Position numbers and translations under genes: made by a program | Part shown: positions 16,636 to 25,839 of the stretch, piece after piece | How the letters are laid out: each line of letters starts with the position of its first letter | How positions within the stretch are numbered: the stretch's first letter is position 1 | Notes under the pieces: model-generated | What the model saw: only the letters and a program-made list of their open reading frames with translations | Told to the model about the DNA's origin: nothing | Database searches by the model: none | Source: an uncultured Eubacteriales bacterium | Lineage (GTDB): Bacteria > Bacillota > Clostridia > Oscillospirales > CAG-272 | Length of the DNA stretch: 64,000 bases | Assembly: GCA_958414825.1 (NCBI GenBank) | Contig: CATYXQ010000002.1 | Span: 21,553 to 85,552 of the forward strand | Reading direction: 5' to 3'

Positions 16636-17874
16636 ATGGAACCGAAATACAACCGCTATGACAAGAGCCGCGCGCTTTTTGAACGCGCTTCGCGCGTGAT
16701 TCCCTCCGGTATCTACGGGCACCAGGGACCCGCGGAGGGGTGCTTTATCCCGGTGGACGCTTTTCCGTTTTATTCCGAGCGTGCGAAGGGGAGCTACTTT
16801 TGGGATGTGGACGGCAACCGCTTTATCGACTACATGTGCGCCTATGGTCCGAACATTCTCGGCTACGGAGACGAGGAGGTGGACGAGGCCGCAAGGAAGC
16901 AGCTTGAAAAGGAGAACTGCGTCACCGCGCCCTCGTCGGTGATGGTTGATTTTGCCGAACTGCTCACCGGAACGATAGCATCGGCCGACTGGAGCTTTTT
17001 TGCCAAGAACGGCAACGACGTGACCACGCTTGCGGTCATGACGGCGCGCGCCTATACGCGGCGCAAGAAGATCGTCTTTTTCAAGGGCTATTACCACGGC
17101 GTTTCCGCGTGGACGCAGAAGATCGACTATTCCGGGGTGCTGGAGGAGGAGGTTTGCAACAATCTGTATGTCAAGTGGAACGATTTTGCGGCGCTTGAGC
17201 GGGTCTTTGCCGAGAATCCGGGGCAGATTGCCGCAGTCATCTCCCAGCCGTATATGCACGGGAACTTTGCCGACAACGAGCTTCCGGCCGAGGGCTTTTG
17301 GCAGCGCGTGCGCGACAAATGCACGGCGGAGGGAACCGTTTTAATCATAGACGACGTGCGCGCCGGGTTCCGGCTGGACGTCGCCGGATCGGATCATTAT
17401 TTCGGCTTTGAGGCCGACCTGATCTGCTTTTGCAAGGCGTTGGCCAACGGCTACAACGTGTCGGCGCTGTGCGGCAAGGATTTTCTCAAAAACACGGTCA
17501 GCGGCATTTCGTTCACTGGCAGCTACTGGATGAGCGCGGTTCCGTTTGCCGCCGGAATCGCTTGTATCAATAAAATGAAGCGGCTGGATCTGCCAAGGCT
17601 TCTGCGTGAAAAGGGTGAAAAGCTCTGCGGCGGACTCCGCGGCGCGGCGGCAAAGCACGGCTATGATCTGCGCGTTTCGGGCGAGCCTGCGCTCTTTTAT
17701 CTGCGCATTGCAAACGACGACAGTTTGATGACGCATCAGCGCTTTGTCGCCGAAATGGTGCGCAGAGGCGTTTATTTCACCAACCACCACAATCATTTTT
17801 TGAATTATGCGCTCTCTGACGCCGATATTGCACAAACGATTGAGATCGCCGACGACGTGTTCCGCACGCTCTGA
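16636..17874 (+). CDS. Class III aminotransferase (glutamate-1-semialdehyde aminomutase-like)
   Basis: A 412-residue PLP enzyme. It begins with YDKSRALFERASRVIPSGI, typical of the HemL-like subgroup. The active-site Asp lies in LIIDDVRAGFR and the Schiff-base lysine in CFCKALANGYNVSAL. FFAKNGNDVTTLAVMTAR is the cofactor-phosphate region. HemL itself and several amino-acid mutases share this fold. No other haem genes are nearby, so I do not call it hemL; an amino-acid or amino-sugar aminotransferase is equally likely. Start ATG 16636 has GGCAGGA upstream; an alternative ATG at 16594 adds 14 residues. It precedes the disrupted AraC-type gene, which may once have regulated it. Confidence 0.8.
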   Translation: MEPKYNRYDKSRALFERASRVIPSGIYGHQGPAEGCFIPVDAFPFYSERAKGSYFWDVDGNRFIDYMCAYGPNILGYGDEEVDEAARKQLEKENCVTAPSSVMVDFAELLTGTIASADWSFFAKNGNDVTTLAVMTARAYTRRKKIVFFKGYYHGVSAWTQKIDYSGVLEEEVCNNLYVKWNDFAALERVFAENPGQIAAVISQPYMHGNFADNELPAEGFWQRVRDKCTAEGTVLIIDDVRAGFRLDVAGSDHYFGFEADLICFCKALANGYNVSALCGKDFLKNTVSGISFTGSYWMSAVPFAAGIACINKMKRLDLPRLLREKGEKLCGGLRGAAAKHGYDLRVSGEPALFYLRIANDDSLMTHQRFVAEMVRRGVYFTNHHNHFLNYALSDADIAQTIEIADDVFRTL

Positions 17875-17957
17875 ACGGATAACGCCTTTTCGTATATGAG
17901 ATCGGATTTTCGATTTTTGGCCGCGGCGTTTGCCGCGCCGCACATAGAGGTGATGGT

Positions 17958-18781
17958 ATGGAAACCTTTGCAAACACAACCGGGGATTTTTTGAGGGATC
18001 AGGCGGCGCTCCCGCTGCGCCCGACTGCGTTCGGTACCTGCATGAAGCTTCCCGAAATGCCGTCCGGCGGCAATGCGCATCTGCTGCTTGCCGTGCGATC
18101 GGGGGGCGCGCTCGCGCATTTGCCGGACGGCGCTGCGCAAAAGCTTGCGGCCGGTTCTCTTTTGTATGTGCGCGCGGGCGCGGCGCTGCGCTTTGAGGCT
18201 GTATCCGGGGATACGGTCTGCGAATTTGTGCGGTTTGATGCAGACGCGGACTTCATGCGGCATTTGGATCTGCCCGACGCGCTTGCCGGCGAGGCGGGAG
18301 AGGGCGCGTCGCTTTCCGGCATTGTCCGGATGAATCCGTATGCGCTTGAATTTGCGCACGACTGCCTGAAAATCTGCGCGATTGTGTATTTTGCGCTGGC
18401 AAAGCTTGCGCGCGACCGGATGCTCAGCCGCTTTGAGCGTTTTGACGCGCTCGCAGACCGCCTGTCGCCCGCGATGCTGCAAATTGAGCAGCGCTATTCG
18501 TTCGGGTGCTGGCGTACAGCTGCCGGATGAGCGAGAGCCAGTTTTCCCGCCTGTTCAAGCAGATGTACGGATGCACGCCGATTCAGTATTTGATCCGCGT
18601 CCGGCTGGACAAGGCCAAAGAACTGCTCGCCTCCGGCGAATATGATCTGGACGCAGTTGCGGCGTCATGCGGTCTTGGCAACGCCAAATATTTCGGCGAG
18701 CTTTTGAAAAAGCACGATCATATCACGCCGCGCGAGCTTCGCGTGATGTACAAAGAGACCACGCAGCTTCGGTTCTTTTGA
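17958..18781 (+). pseudogene. AraC-family regulator, frame-disrupted
   Basis: The first part (17958-18530) encodes an N-terminal cupin-like sensing domain (GGNAHLLLAVRSG, AAGSLLYVRAGAALRFE) and the start of the DNA-binding region (LQIEQRYS). The rest of the AraC helix-turn-helix pair is in another frame (18506-18781): LAYSCRMSESQFSRLFKQM and AVAASCGLGNAKYFGELLKK. In intact relatives about eight residues lie between the Tyr of IEQRY and the LA of the next helix. Only about four fit here, so a small deletion of roughly 10-11 bases plus a frame change near 18495-18510 is the simplest reading. Sequencing error cannot be excluded. Translation would end at the TGA at 18530 without a complete DNA-binding domain. 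Confidence 0.75.
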
Positions 18782-18842
18782 AAAATTTGCGTAAAAAACC
18801 AGTAAAAATCGGGGCGCATATTCAAAAACTGCGGATTTTCTA

Positions 18843-18871
18843 TTTACTTTTCAAAGCTGCAATGGTATAAT
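18843..18871 (+). promoter_or_regulatory. Promoter of the pyruvate:ferredoxin oxidoreductase gene
   Basis: An extended -10 (TGGTATAAT, ending at 18871) with only a weak -35 around 18843. GGAGG precedes the ATG at 18938. Confidence 0.6.
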
Positions 18872-18937
18872 GTACGGTGGTATTTAAGCAATCAATATGA
18901 TTTAAATATAAATTTTAGTTTTTTGGAGGTATTCCCA

Positions 18938-21900
18938 ATGGCAAGAAAAAAACTTTCCATGGACGGTAATACTGCCGCGGCGCACGTAAGCTATGCCTTT
19001 ACGGAAGTCGCGGGTATTTACCCGATTACGCCGTCCAGCCCGATGGCGGACAGCGTCGATCAGTGGTCGGCACAGGGGCTGAAGAACATCTTCGGCACGA
19101 CTGTAAAGGTTATGGAGATGCAGTCTGAGGCAGGCGCTGCGGGCACTGTACACGGCAGCCTGGCGGCAGGCGCGCTCACAACGACGTACACAGCTTCTCA
19201 GGGGCTTCTTTTGATGATCCCGAACATGTATAAGATCGCGGGCGAGCTTCTTCCCTGCGTATTTCATGTTTCTGCGCGCTGCGTCGCGTCTCATGCGCTG
19301 AACATTTTCGGCGACCATTCGGACGTGTACGCCTGCCGTCAGACCGGCTTTGCCATGCTGGCCGAGACCAACCCGCAGGAGGTCATGGATCTCAGCGCGG
19401 TTGCGCACCTTTCGACCATCAAGGGCAGAGTGCCGTTCCTCAACTTCTTTGACGGCTTCCGCACCTCGCATGAGATTCAGAAGATCGAGGTCTGGGATTT
19501 CGACGATCTGAAAGAAATGACCGATATGGACGCGGTCGAGGCGTTCCGCGCCCGTTCGCTCAATCCCGCGCATCCCGTGCTTCGCGGTTCGGCTGAAAAC
19601 GGCGATATTTTCTTCCAGCACAGAGAGGCCTGCAACCGCTACTACGACGCGCTTCCCGCAATCGTCGAGGAATACATGGACAAGGTCAACGCAAAGATCG
19701 GCACCGATTACAAGCTCTTCAACTACTACGGCGCGCCGGATGCGGAGCGCGTGATCGTCGCAATGGGTTCGATCTGCGACGTCTGCGAGGAGGTCATCGA
19801 CTACCTGACCGCCAAGGGCGAAAAGGTCGGCCTTGTAAAGGTTCGCCTGTACCGTCCGTTCTGCGCGGACAAACTGGCCGCGGCGCTCCCCAAAACCGTG
19901 AAGAAGATCGCGGTTCTCGACAGAACGAAAGAGCCCGGTTCGCTCGGCGAGCCGCTGTATCTCGATGTTGTCGCCGCGCTCGATAAAGAAAACGTCAAAG
20001 CACAGATCATCGGCGGCCGCTACGGACTCGGTTCCAAGGACACGACGCCCGCAAGCGTTTTCGCCGTTTATGAAAACCTCGCCGCCGCGCAGCCGAAAGC
20101 AAACTTCACAATCGGCATCGTAGACGACGTGACCGGACTTTCCCTTCCGGAGAAGCCCGCGCCCGATACCAGCGCTGCCGGAACGATTTCCTGCAAGTTC
20201 TGGGGGCTTGGCGGCGACGGCACGGTCGGCGCAAACAAGAACTCGATCAAGATCATCGGCGACCATACCGATAAATTTATTCAGGCGTACTTCCAGTACG
20301 ATTCCAAGAAGACCGGCGGCGTGACGATCTCGCACCTCCGTTTCGGCGACAAACCGATTAAGTCTCCTTACTATATCACCAAGGCAAACTTCGTTGCCTG
20401 CCACAATTCTTCCTATATCCTCAAGGGATACAAGATCGTGGAGGACGTAATGCCCGGCGGCACGTTCATGCTCGACTGCCAGTGGACGCCTGAGGAACTC
20501 GATGCGCACCTGCCGGCGTCGGTTAAATCCTATATTGCAAACAACAACGTCAAGTTCTACATAATCGACGCTACGACGATCGCTTCCAAGCAGATCGGCA
20601 ACGCAAAGGTTAAGAATACGGTTCTTCAGTCCGCGTTCTTTGCTCTGGCCAACATCCTGCCGAAGGATGAGGCGGTAGAGTATATGAAGAAGATGGCGTA
20701 CAAGTCCTACATCAAAAAGGGACAGGCGATGGTTGACCTCAACTACAAGGCTATTGACGCCGGCGCAAACGCAATGACCGAGGTTGCTGTTCCCGCCGCA
20801 TGGAAGACAGTTGAAGTCAAAGCGCAAGAGAGCGCAGCGTCCGGCGACCGTCCGGAGCTTGTCAAGTTCGTTAAGAACATTGTGGAGCCGGTTTCCAAGA
20901 TGGACGGCGACGCACTGCCGGTTTCCGCGTTTGTGGATTACGCGGACGGCACGTTCCCGCAGGGCGCCGCAGCCTATGAGAAGCGCGGCGTTGCGGTCAA
21001 TGTCCCCGTATGGCATCCCGAAAACTGCATTCAGTGCAACAACTGTGCGTTTGTCTGCCCGCACGCGGCAATCCGTCCGTTTGCGATGACCGCTGAGGAA
21101 GCCGCAGCGGCGCCCGCTGCGACCAAATTCACGGCGAAACCGGTTCTCAAGACCGATTATAAATTCACGATGGCGATTTCTCCGATGGACTGCATGGGCT
21201 GTACGCTCTGCGTCAAGGCCTGCCCTGTAACGGCCAAAGCGCTGAAAGACGGCACGCCTGAGAAGTCCGCGATTGAGATGACCACGCAGGCCTCCCAGCT
21301 GGATCAGCAGGCGCCCTTCGATTATGCGGTTGCGCATGTATCTGAGAAAAAGGAACTTATCAACAAGACCTCGATTAAGGGCAGCCAGTTCAAGCAGCCG
21401 CTGCTTGAGTTCTCCGGTTCCTGCGCAGGCTGTGCGGAGACCTCTTATGCGCGTCTGATCACCCAGCTCTTCGGCGAAAGAATGTACATCTCCAACGCGA
21501 CCGGCTGTTCCTCCATTTGGGGCGGCAGCGCGCCCGCAACGCCTTACACCGTCAACCGGGAAACCGGCCGCGGTCCCGCGTGGGCAAATTCGCTCTTTGA
21601 GGACAACGCCGAGCACGGACTCGGTATGGCGCTCGGTCAGAAAGCGATCCGCGAGCGTCTGATGGCGAAACTTGAGGAAATGGCCGCGGCTGAGCATACG
21701 CCTGCCGAGACCAAGGCGCTGATTGAGACCTATTTTGCAACCAGAGACGACGGCGAGGCCAACCAGGCCGCAACCGAAGCGCTGATTCCCGCGCTCGAAG
21801 CCGCGGCAGCTGCCGGATGCCCGGTTGCTCCCGAAATCCTCCGCGAAAAAGACTATCTGTCCAAGAAGTCCGTATGGATCTTCGGCGGCGACGGATGGGC

Positions 21901-22519
21901 TTATGACATTGGATTCGGCGGACTGGATCATGTGATCGCGTCCGGCGAGAACGTCAACATCATGGTATTTGATACCGAGGTGTACTCCAACACCGGCGGA
22001 CAGGCGTCCAAGGCTTCCAACATCGGCCAGGTCGCGCAGTTTGCCGCTGCGGGCAAGGCAATCGGCAAGAAGAATCTTGCGGAGATCGCCATGTCCTACG
22101 GTTATGTTTACGTGGCGCAGATCGCGATGGGCGCGGATATGAACCAGACCCTGAAAGCGATAACCGAGGCGGAAGCATACAACGGACCGTCCCTGATTAT
22201 CGGTTATGCACCCTGCGAAATGCACGGCATCAAAGGCACGATGGCCAACTGCCAGCTTGAGATGAAGCGTGCGGTTGAAGCGGGCTACTGGCAGATGTTC
22301 CGGTATAACCCGACGCTCAAGGCCGAGGGCAAGAATCCGCTGATTGTGGATTCCAAGGCGCCGACCGCGTCTTACCGTGACTTCATTACGAGCGAGACCC
22401 GTTACAGCCGTCTGGCGCAGCAGTTCCCTGAGAGAGCCGAAACGCTCTTCGCAAAGGCGGAAGAGGCTGCAAAGGCGAAGTATGAGCGTCTGCTCAAATA
22501 CGGCGAAATGTTCAACTGA
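18938..22519 (+). CDS. nifJ: Pyruvate:ferredoxin (flavodoxin) oxidoreductase
   Basis: A 1193-residue homodimer-type enzyme of the cytoplasm that converts pyruvate and CoA to acetyl-CoA and CO2 and passes electrons to ferredoxin, the central step of anaerobic pyruvate breakdown. Domains in order: N-terminal pyrimidine-binding part (DGNTAAAHVSYAFTEVAGIY, PITPSSPMAD), transketolase-C-like part, gamma domain (FWGLGGDGTVGANKNSIK), two 4Fe4S clusters (CIQCNNCAFVCP from 697, CMGCTLCVKACP from 752), and a TPP-binding part (GSCAGCAETSY, GGDGWAYDIGFGG) with the third cluster's cysteines. Full length, nothing missing. It stands alone, and acetyl-CoA would feed the acetate kinase encoded at 58165-59376. 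A long open frame on the other strand here is a composition shadow. Confidence 0.97.
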   Translation: MARKKLSMDGNTAAAHVSYAFTEVAGIYPITPSSPMADSVDQWSAQGLKNIFGTTVKVMEMQSEAGAAGTVHGSLAAGALTTTYTASQGLLLMIPNMYKIAGELLPCVFHVSARCVASHALNIFGDHSDVYACRQTGFAMLAETNPQEVMDLSAVAHLSTIKGRVPFLNFFDGFRTSHEIQKIEVWDFDDLKEMTDMDAVEAFRARSLNPAHPVLRGSAENGDIFFQHREACNRYYDALPAIVEEYMDKVNAKIGTDYKLFNYYGAPDAERVIVAMGSICDVCEEVIDYLTAKGEKVGLVKVRLYRPFCADKLAAALPKTVKKIAVLDRTKEPGSLGEPLYLDVVAALDKENVKAQIIGGRYGLGSKDTTPASVFAVYENLAAAQPKANFTIGIVDDVTGLSLPEKPAPDTSAAGTISCKFWGLGGDGTVGANKNSIKIIGDHTDKFIQAYFQYDSKKTGGVTISHLRFGDKPIKSPYYITKANFVACHNSSYILKGYKIVEDVMPGGTFMLDCQWTPEELDAHLPASVKSYIANNNVKFYIIDATTIASKQIGNAKVKNTVLQSAFFALANILPKDEAVEYMKKMAYKSYIKKGQAMVDLNYKAIDAGANAMTEVAVPAAWKTVEVKAQESAASGDRPELVKFVKNIVEPVSKMDGDALPVSAFVDYADGTFPQGAAAYEKRGVAVNVPVWHPENCIQCNNCAFVCPHAAIRPFAMTAEEAAAAPAATKFTAKPVLKTDYKFTMAISPMDCMGCTLCVKACPVTAKALKDGTPEKSAIEMTTQASQLDQQAPFDYAVAHVSEKKELINKTSIKGSQFKQPLLEFSGSCAGCAETSYARLITQLFGERMYISNATGCSSIWGGSAPATPYTVNRETGRGPAWANSLFEDNAEHGLGMALGQKAIRERLMAKLEEMAAAEHTPAETKALIETYFATRDDGEANQAATEALIPALEAAAAAGCPVAPEILREKDYLSKKSVWIFGGDGWAYDIGFGGLDHVIASGENVNIMVFDTEVYSNTGGQASKASNIGQVAQFAAAGKAIGKKNLAEIAMSYGYVYVAQIAMGADMNQTLKAITEAEAYNGPSLIIGYAPCEMHGIKGTMANCQLEMKRAVEAGYWQMFRYNPTLKAEGKNPLIVDSKAPTASYRDFITSETRYSRLAQQFPERAETLFAKAEEAAKAKYERLLKYGEMFN

Positions 22520-22543
22520 CTTTTTGTTGACCATCTGAATGAA

Positions 22544-22587
22544 AAAGCGTCCGCAGCACCGGAAAATCCGGTTGCTGCGGACGCTTT
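22544..22587. terminator. Bidirectional terminator
   Basis: A 19-bp stem (AAAGCGTCCGCAGCACCGG and complement with one bulge). It lies between the convergent nifJ and membrane-protein genes. Confidence 0.85.
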
Positions 22588-22599
22588 GCGCTGTTTGAA

Positions 22600-23106
22600 T
22601 CAAAAGGAAATTTTCAGCTTTTTGCGCCAGGCGAACACATATGCGCGCAAAAGGCGGCTTAGCGCAATGTCGTATACAATAAAAACAAAATTGGAGAGCG
22701 CGAGGGCGAGCGCCTCAAACCAGACGGTTGAAACCGCGAACAGGCGCAGTGCGAGCAGCATCACGCCGACGCAGACGTTTAGGAGAATCAGCTTGACCAG
22801 CCACTGCAAAGCGCCGTGCAGCCGCCGCTCGAACACGGATTTGGCTATCGGGTAGAATCCGAGAAAGCCGCAGAAGAGGATCGCGGGCGTTTTGACGGGC
22901 AAAAGCAGAAAGGAGAGCACCGACGCGACCGCGTAGACCAAAAACGCCCACCGCGCGCCGAGTTCGACCAAAACGAGCGCGACGCACATGGAGGCGAGCG
23001 CGGCCACGGAGAGATCGAGCACGTCAAACAGCGCGCCGATATACATCAATACCACCGCAAGCGCCGACAGGATTGCGGAAAATACAAGTTTTTTTGTTTT
23101 TTTCAT
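22600..23106 (-). CDS. Small multi-helix membrane protein
   Basis: A 168-residue integral membrane protein with a basic start (MKKTKK), five or six hydrophobic helices and a basic C-terminus. Helix 1 with LSALAVVLMYIG and the Gly/Pro break (GFLGFYPIAK) look like substrate-binding S components of ECF vitamin transporters, but I cannot assign a substrate. It starts one base after the stop of the J-domain gene, so both belong to a three-gene operon with DUF5685. A membrane partner of the J-protein is an alternative. Function unknown. Confidence 0.6.
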   Translation of the reverse strand: MKKTKKLVFSAILSALAVVLMYIGALFDVLDLSVAALASMCVALVLVELGARWAFLVYAVASVLSFLLLPVKTPAILFCGFLGFYPIAKSVFERRLHGALQWLVKLILLNVCVGVMLLALRLFAVSTVWFEALALALSNFVFIVYDIALSRLLRAYVFAWRKKLKISF

Positions 23107-23107
23107 A

Positions 23108-23764
23108 TCAGCAGCAGGGAATCAAGTCGCCGCCCATGCATTCGCAGCAGCAGTCGGCGCAGATCAAATTGGTGCAGCAGTCGCAGCCGCTGCCGCCGCA
23201 AACGCGGCCGCCCTCGGCAGAATAAGACTGAGACATGTGTTCGAGATTGAGGCGGGCGCTGCGGTATTCCGGATTGTACGGATCCATGCGGCAGGCCGTG
23301 TCGAAAAATTTTGCCGCGTCGTGATACCAGCCGCGGCGAAGCAGAACGCATCCTTTGAGAAAGTTCCATTCCGCGTCCCGCGACGCGGTCGGTATGGCGT
23401 CGAGCGCCGCTTCGGCCTGCGAAAAAGCGCCCGCGTTAATCATGCGACGAATCTGCGCATACCGCGCGTCCGACGAACCGGAACCGGCGGAGCCGTAGAA
23501 CGAGCCTGAGCCGTAGGCGGTATTTGCGCCGTGCGCCCCGCCTGATCCCTTGCCCGAACGGAGCGCGTTGATTTCATCATACGCTTCGTTGATCTGCTTC
23601 ATTTTTTCATTGGCGATTTCTTTTAGATCCTCGTCAATGTATTTGTCGGGGTGGTATTTTTTGGCCAGCGCGCGGTAGGCGGTCTTGATCTCCTCATCCG
23701 TGGCGCTTTCAGGCACCCCCAAAACTTCATATGGATTCCTGCTCAAGCTCTTCTCCTTTGCCAT
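23108..23764 (-). CDS. J-domain protein with Cys-rich tail
   Basis: A 218-residue protein. Residues 10-65 are a J domain ([23 protein letters not shown] at 38-40), which stimulates Hsp70 (DnaK) ATPase. A Gly/Ser-rich linker follows, then a TPR-like pair ([40 protein letters not shown]). The last 31 residues carry 11 cysteines, ending [12 protein letters not shown], and probably bind metal. It lacks the DnaJ zinc finger and client-binding domains, so it is not DnaJ itself but a specialised co-chaperone. It overlaps the DUF5685 gene by 38 bases. The ATG at 23764 is preferred because the longer frame upstream is low-complexity and lies inside the neighbour. Confidence 0.85.
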   Translation of the reverse strand: MAKEKSLSRNPYEVLGVPESATDEEIKTAYRALAKKYHPDKYIDEDLKEIANEKMKQINEAYDEINALRSGKGSGGAHGANTAYGSGSFYGSAGSGSSDARYAQIRRMINAGAFSQAEAALDAIPTASRDAEWNFLKGCVLLRRGWYHDAAKFFDTACRMDPYNPEYRSARLNLEHMSQSYSAEGGRVCGGSGCDCCTNLICADCCCECMGGDLIPCC

Positions 23765-24602
23765 GCCCGAGGACGGCGTGCGCCCGCTGCGGCATTCCAA
23801 GATATAGTATATTTTGCGTGATTTTCGAGAGATCGCCGTCGCTCTCGTCGCTGCAAAGCGCATAAGCGTCCGCCGCGGCCTGCAGGTCATAGCGAAGCGT
23901 CATTTCCACAATCGAGCGCCGGTCGCTGTCGAGCGTTTCGCCGTACAGCAGCAAAAAGGGATTATAAGCGCTGCGCTTTGCGTCCCGCTCCATGTCGTCG
24001 GCCGCGTCCAGCGTATAGATCCAGCGCCCGGTGCGAAAACCGATTTCGCGCGCGATCGCCGCCTCTTTTTGCAAAAGCCCGTGCGAAAATACCGCGCCAA
24101 GCAGCCTGCCGAACAGATCCGCCGGCGCGTCCACGCTCGGCAGCCGCTCGGCTTCCAGCGCGGAAAGCTCGGAGAGCCGCGCTGTGATTTCCGTTTCGAG
24201 CGCCGGGAGTCCGGCGCGCCGGACTGCGCGGTTCGCGGGAATCTTCAGCAGATGCAAAAGCATTCTGCGCGCGCCGCGCTCGTCTGCCAGATCGTCGCGG
24301 AGCTTGCCGTCAAAGAGGAGCGCGTTGGTCTTTGCCGCATAGCGGAGCGCCTCGTCCGGCTGCAAAAATAAGCGCCGACGCAGGGGATGCAGCGCGCATC
24401 GGCCATACACGAATTGCGGCTTTATTTTTAAAACCGAAGCGCGGATCAGGTACAGAAACACCATGTCGTAGGAGAGCGTCATTCGGGCGCATTGTCCCGT
24501 GCAGCGCCCGATGGCACGGCAAAGACCGCAGTAAATGCCGCGGTACAGACCGTCCAGCCGCACCGTAAGTTCGGGGCGCGCCGCCCTGACATAACCGAAC
24601 AT
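23727..24602 (-). CDS. DUF5685 family protein
   Basis: A 291-residue, largely helical protein beginning [15 protein letters not shown], with [14 protein letters not shown] and [10 protein letters not shown]. This N-terminal Cys-containing signature is what I know as DUF5685, found in clostridia next to J-domain proteins. Residues of about 90-270 are helical, with a [22 protein letters not shown] stretch reminiscent of isoprenoid-synthase-like Asp-rich helices, though no function is established. It is the first gene of a translationally coupled operon with the J-protein and the membrane protein. GGAGG precedes the ATG, and a TTGATA-17-TAAAAT promoter is upstream. Confidence 0.8.
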   Translation of the reverse strand: MFGYVRAARPELTVRLDGLYRGIYCGLCRAIGRCTGQCARMTLSYDMVFLYLIRASVLKIKPQFVYGRCALHPLRRRLFLQPDEALRYAAKTNALLFDGKLRDDLADERGARRMLLHLLKIPANRAVRRAGLPALETEITARLSELSALEAERLPSVDAPADLFGRLLGAVFSHGLLQKEAAIAREIGFRTGRWIYTLDAADDMERDAKRSAYNPFLLLYGETLDSDRRSIVEMTLRYDLQAAADAYALCSDESDGDLSKITQNILYLGMPQRAHAVLGHGKGEELEQESI

Positions 24603-24932
24603 AGTTATCCTCCATCCGAAAACATATAACGACAGACACGGCGCCGCGCGGACCGGCAGAAAGTCTGATATAGTATTATTTTACTACATCGGCGTTTTTT
24701 TATCAAGACGCTTTCAAAAATATGCCGCAACATTCACAAAACAGACAGATTACAGGGCAAAAATCGGGGACGGCGGCCTGAAAACAGAGGGACGAGGCCG
24801 TTTTTCTTTCGTAAAGTCTATTTTGCGGACAGACCAAAAGCCGGCGGCATGGGCTTGTAATCAGAATTTCCCAGTTTTTCAATGCGGCGGGACCGTAACC
24901 GCCCCGGCAGCGCTTTTATGGGACGCAGTTTG
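24603..24932. other. Intergenic region of 330 bases
   Basis: It contains the DUF5685 promoter (24678-24706) and, near 24775-24806, a hairpin (CGGCCT/AGGCCG) followed by TTTTT on the plus strand, which may end the SGNH transcript in either direction. I see no gene. Confidence 0.5.
24678..24706 (-). promoter_or_regulatory. Promoter of the DUF5685 operon
   Basis: Minus strand TTGATA (24701-24706), 17-base spacer, TAAAAT (24678-24683). Confidence 0.75.
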
Positions 24933-25676
24933 CTATTCGTTTTGGTTTGCGTCAAGCACGGCCGCGGCAGCCGCGCTTTGCAGAATGCGCGCCGTCTCCT
25001 TTTTCAGATCGGCCGTATAGGAAAGTCCTTCGGGCGATACGCCGAAAAGGGCGGCAAAATGGCAGAGCGCCGCAAGATAGCTTCCGGAAACGGATGGGTG
25101 GGAATGATCCGGGTTGTAGAGTTCGATTTCTGGAAAATGCGCGCCGACCTCCGAAAACGCCGCGCCCACGGGCGAGCGTCCGCACGCAAGCGCTTTTGCC
25201 GCGCCGGCGTACGCTTTTGCAAGTTTTTCGGTCATAGACTGGTTTGTCCAGCCGTGCTTTGTCAGCGTTTCGCTTGGTTCCCGGCGTCCCCAGGTCTGGT
25301 ACAGATAGATGCGCGCGCCGTGCGCGCGAAGCTTGTCGCAGAGTGCGCGCGCGGACGCCAAAAACGCATCCGGATCCGACGCCGGAAGTACGCTTTGCTC
25401 CTGCAAAAACGCCGTGTCAAAGCGATTTGTCTCTAAGAGACTGCGCAGCTTTTCGTAAAGCGGATCCGCGGAATCCTCAAACTGCCGGAGAAAACAGCCG
25501 CCGCGCGTGACCGACTCAACCTTGACCGTATATCCCGCCGCCGCGCACGCGGAGCCGAACATGCCCGGCATATCGTTAAAATAGGTATAGCTGTTCCCTA
25601 AAAAGAGCACCGAGCGGACGGGAGACGGTTCTGTGCCGTGCGCCGCGTCTTTTTTTACTGTATTCGGATGATTCAT
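24933..25676 (-). CDS. SGNH/GDSL-like hydrolase
   Basis: A 247-residue protein. Block I is VLFLGNSYTYFND with the nucleophile-position Ser in GNSYT, the Gly block is near VTRGGCF, the Asn/Gln block is FLQEQS, and the last block is PDHSHPSVSGSYL with the Asp-x2-His-type pair (DHSHPS). These are the SGNH esterase landmarks; substrates range over acyl, acetyl and sugar esters. No signal peptide is visible, so a cytoplasmic esterase is likely. The ATG at 25676 fits the family better than an in-frame extension of 21 residues. It is divergent from the GNAT gene. A possible extended -10 (TGGTATGAT on the minus strand) is near 25708. Confidence 0.8.
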   Translation of the reverse strand: MNHPNTVKKDAAHGTEPSPVRSVLFLGNSYTYFNDMPGMFGSACAAAGYTVKVESVTRGGCFLRQFEDSADPLYEKLRSLLETNRFDTAFLQEQSVLPASDPDAFLASARALCDKLRAHGARIYLYQTWGRREPSETLTKHGWTNQSMTEKLAKAYAGAAKALACGRSPVGAAFSEVGAHFPEIELYNPDHSHPSVSGSYLAALCHFAALFGVSPEGLSYTADLKKETARILQSAAAAAVLDANQNE

Positions 25677-25758
25677 AAGAATCCCTGCCTTTCTCTGTTT
25701 TGTTCTATCATACCATAAAATCGGAAAAAAGAAAGACAAAAATGAAAAATAGACGCGC

Positions 25759-25787
25759 TTGCTTTATGCGCGCGGATGTGATACACT
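25759..25787 (+). promoter_or_regulatory. Promoter of the GNAT gene
   Basis: TTGCTT (25759-25764), 17-base spacer, TACACT (25782-25787). Confidence 0.65.
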
Positions 25788-25839
25788 GTAAGCATTGCGG
25801 CGCATTTAAGCCGCGCGCGGAAAAGGGAGGACTTTCCAA

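Noticed and set aside
16636..17874. Calling the aminotransferase hemL
   Set aside because: The subgroup includes other amino-mutases and transferases, and no haem gene is nearby.
18902..22603. Very long open frame (1233 codons) antisense to nifJ
   Set aside because: It mirrors the GC-rich codons of a certain gene, has no ribosome site or family motif, and runs through the nifJ terminator. It is a composition shadow.
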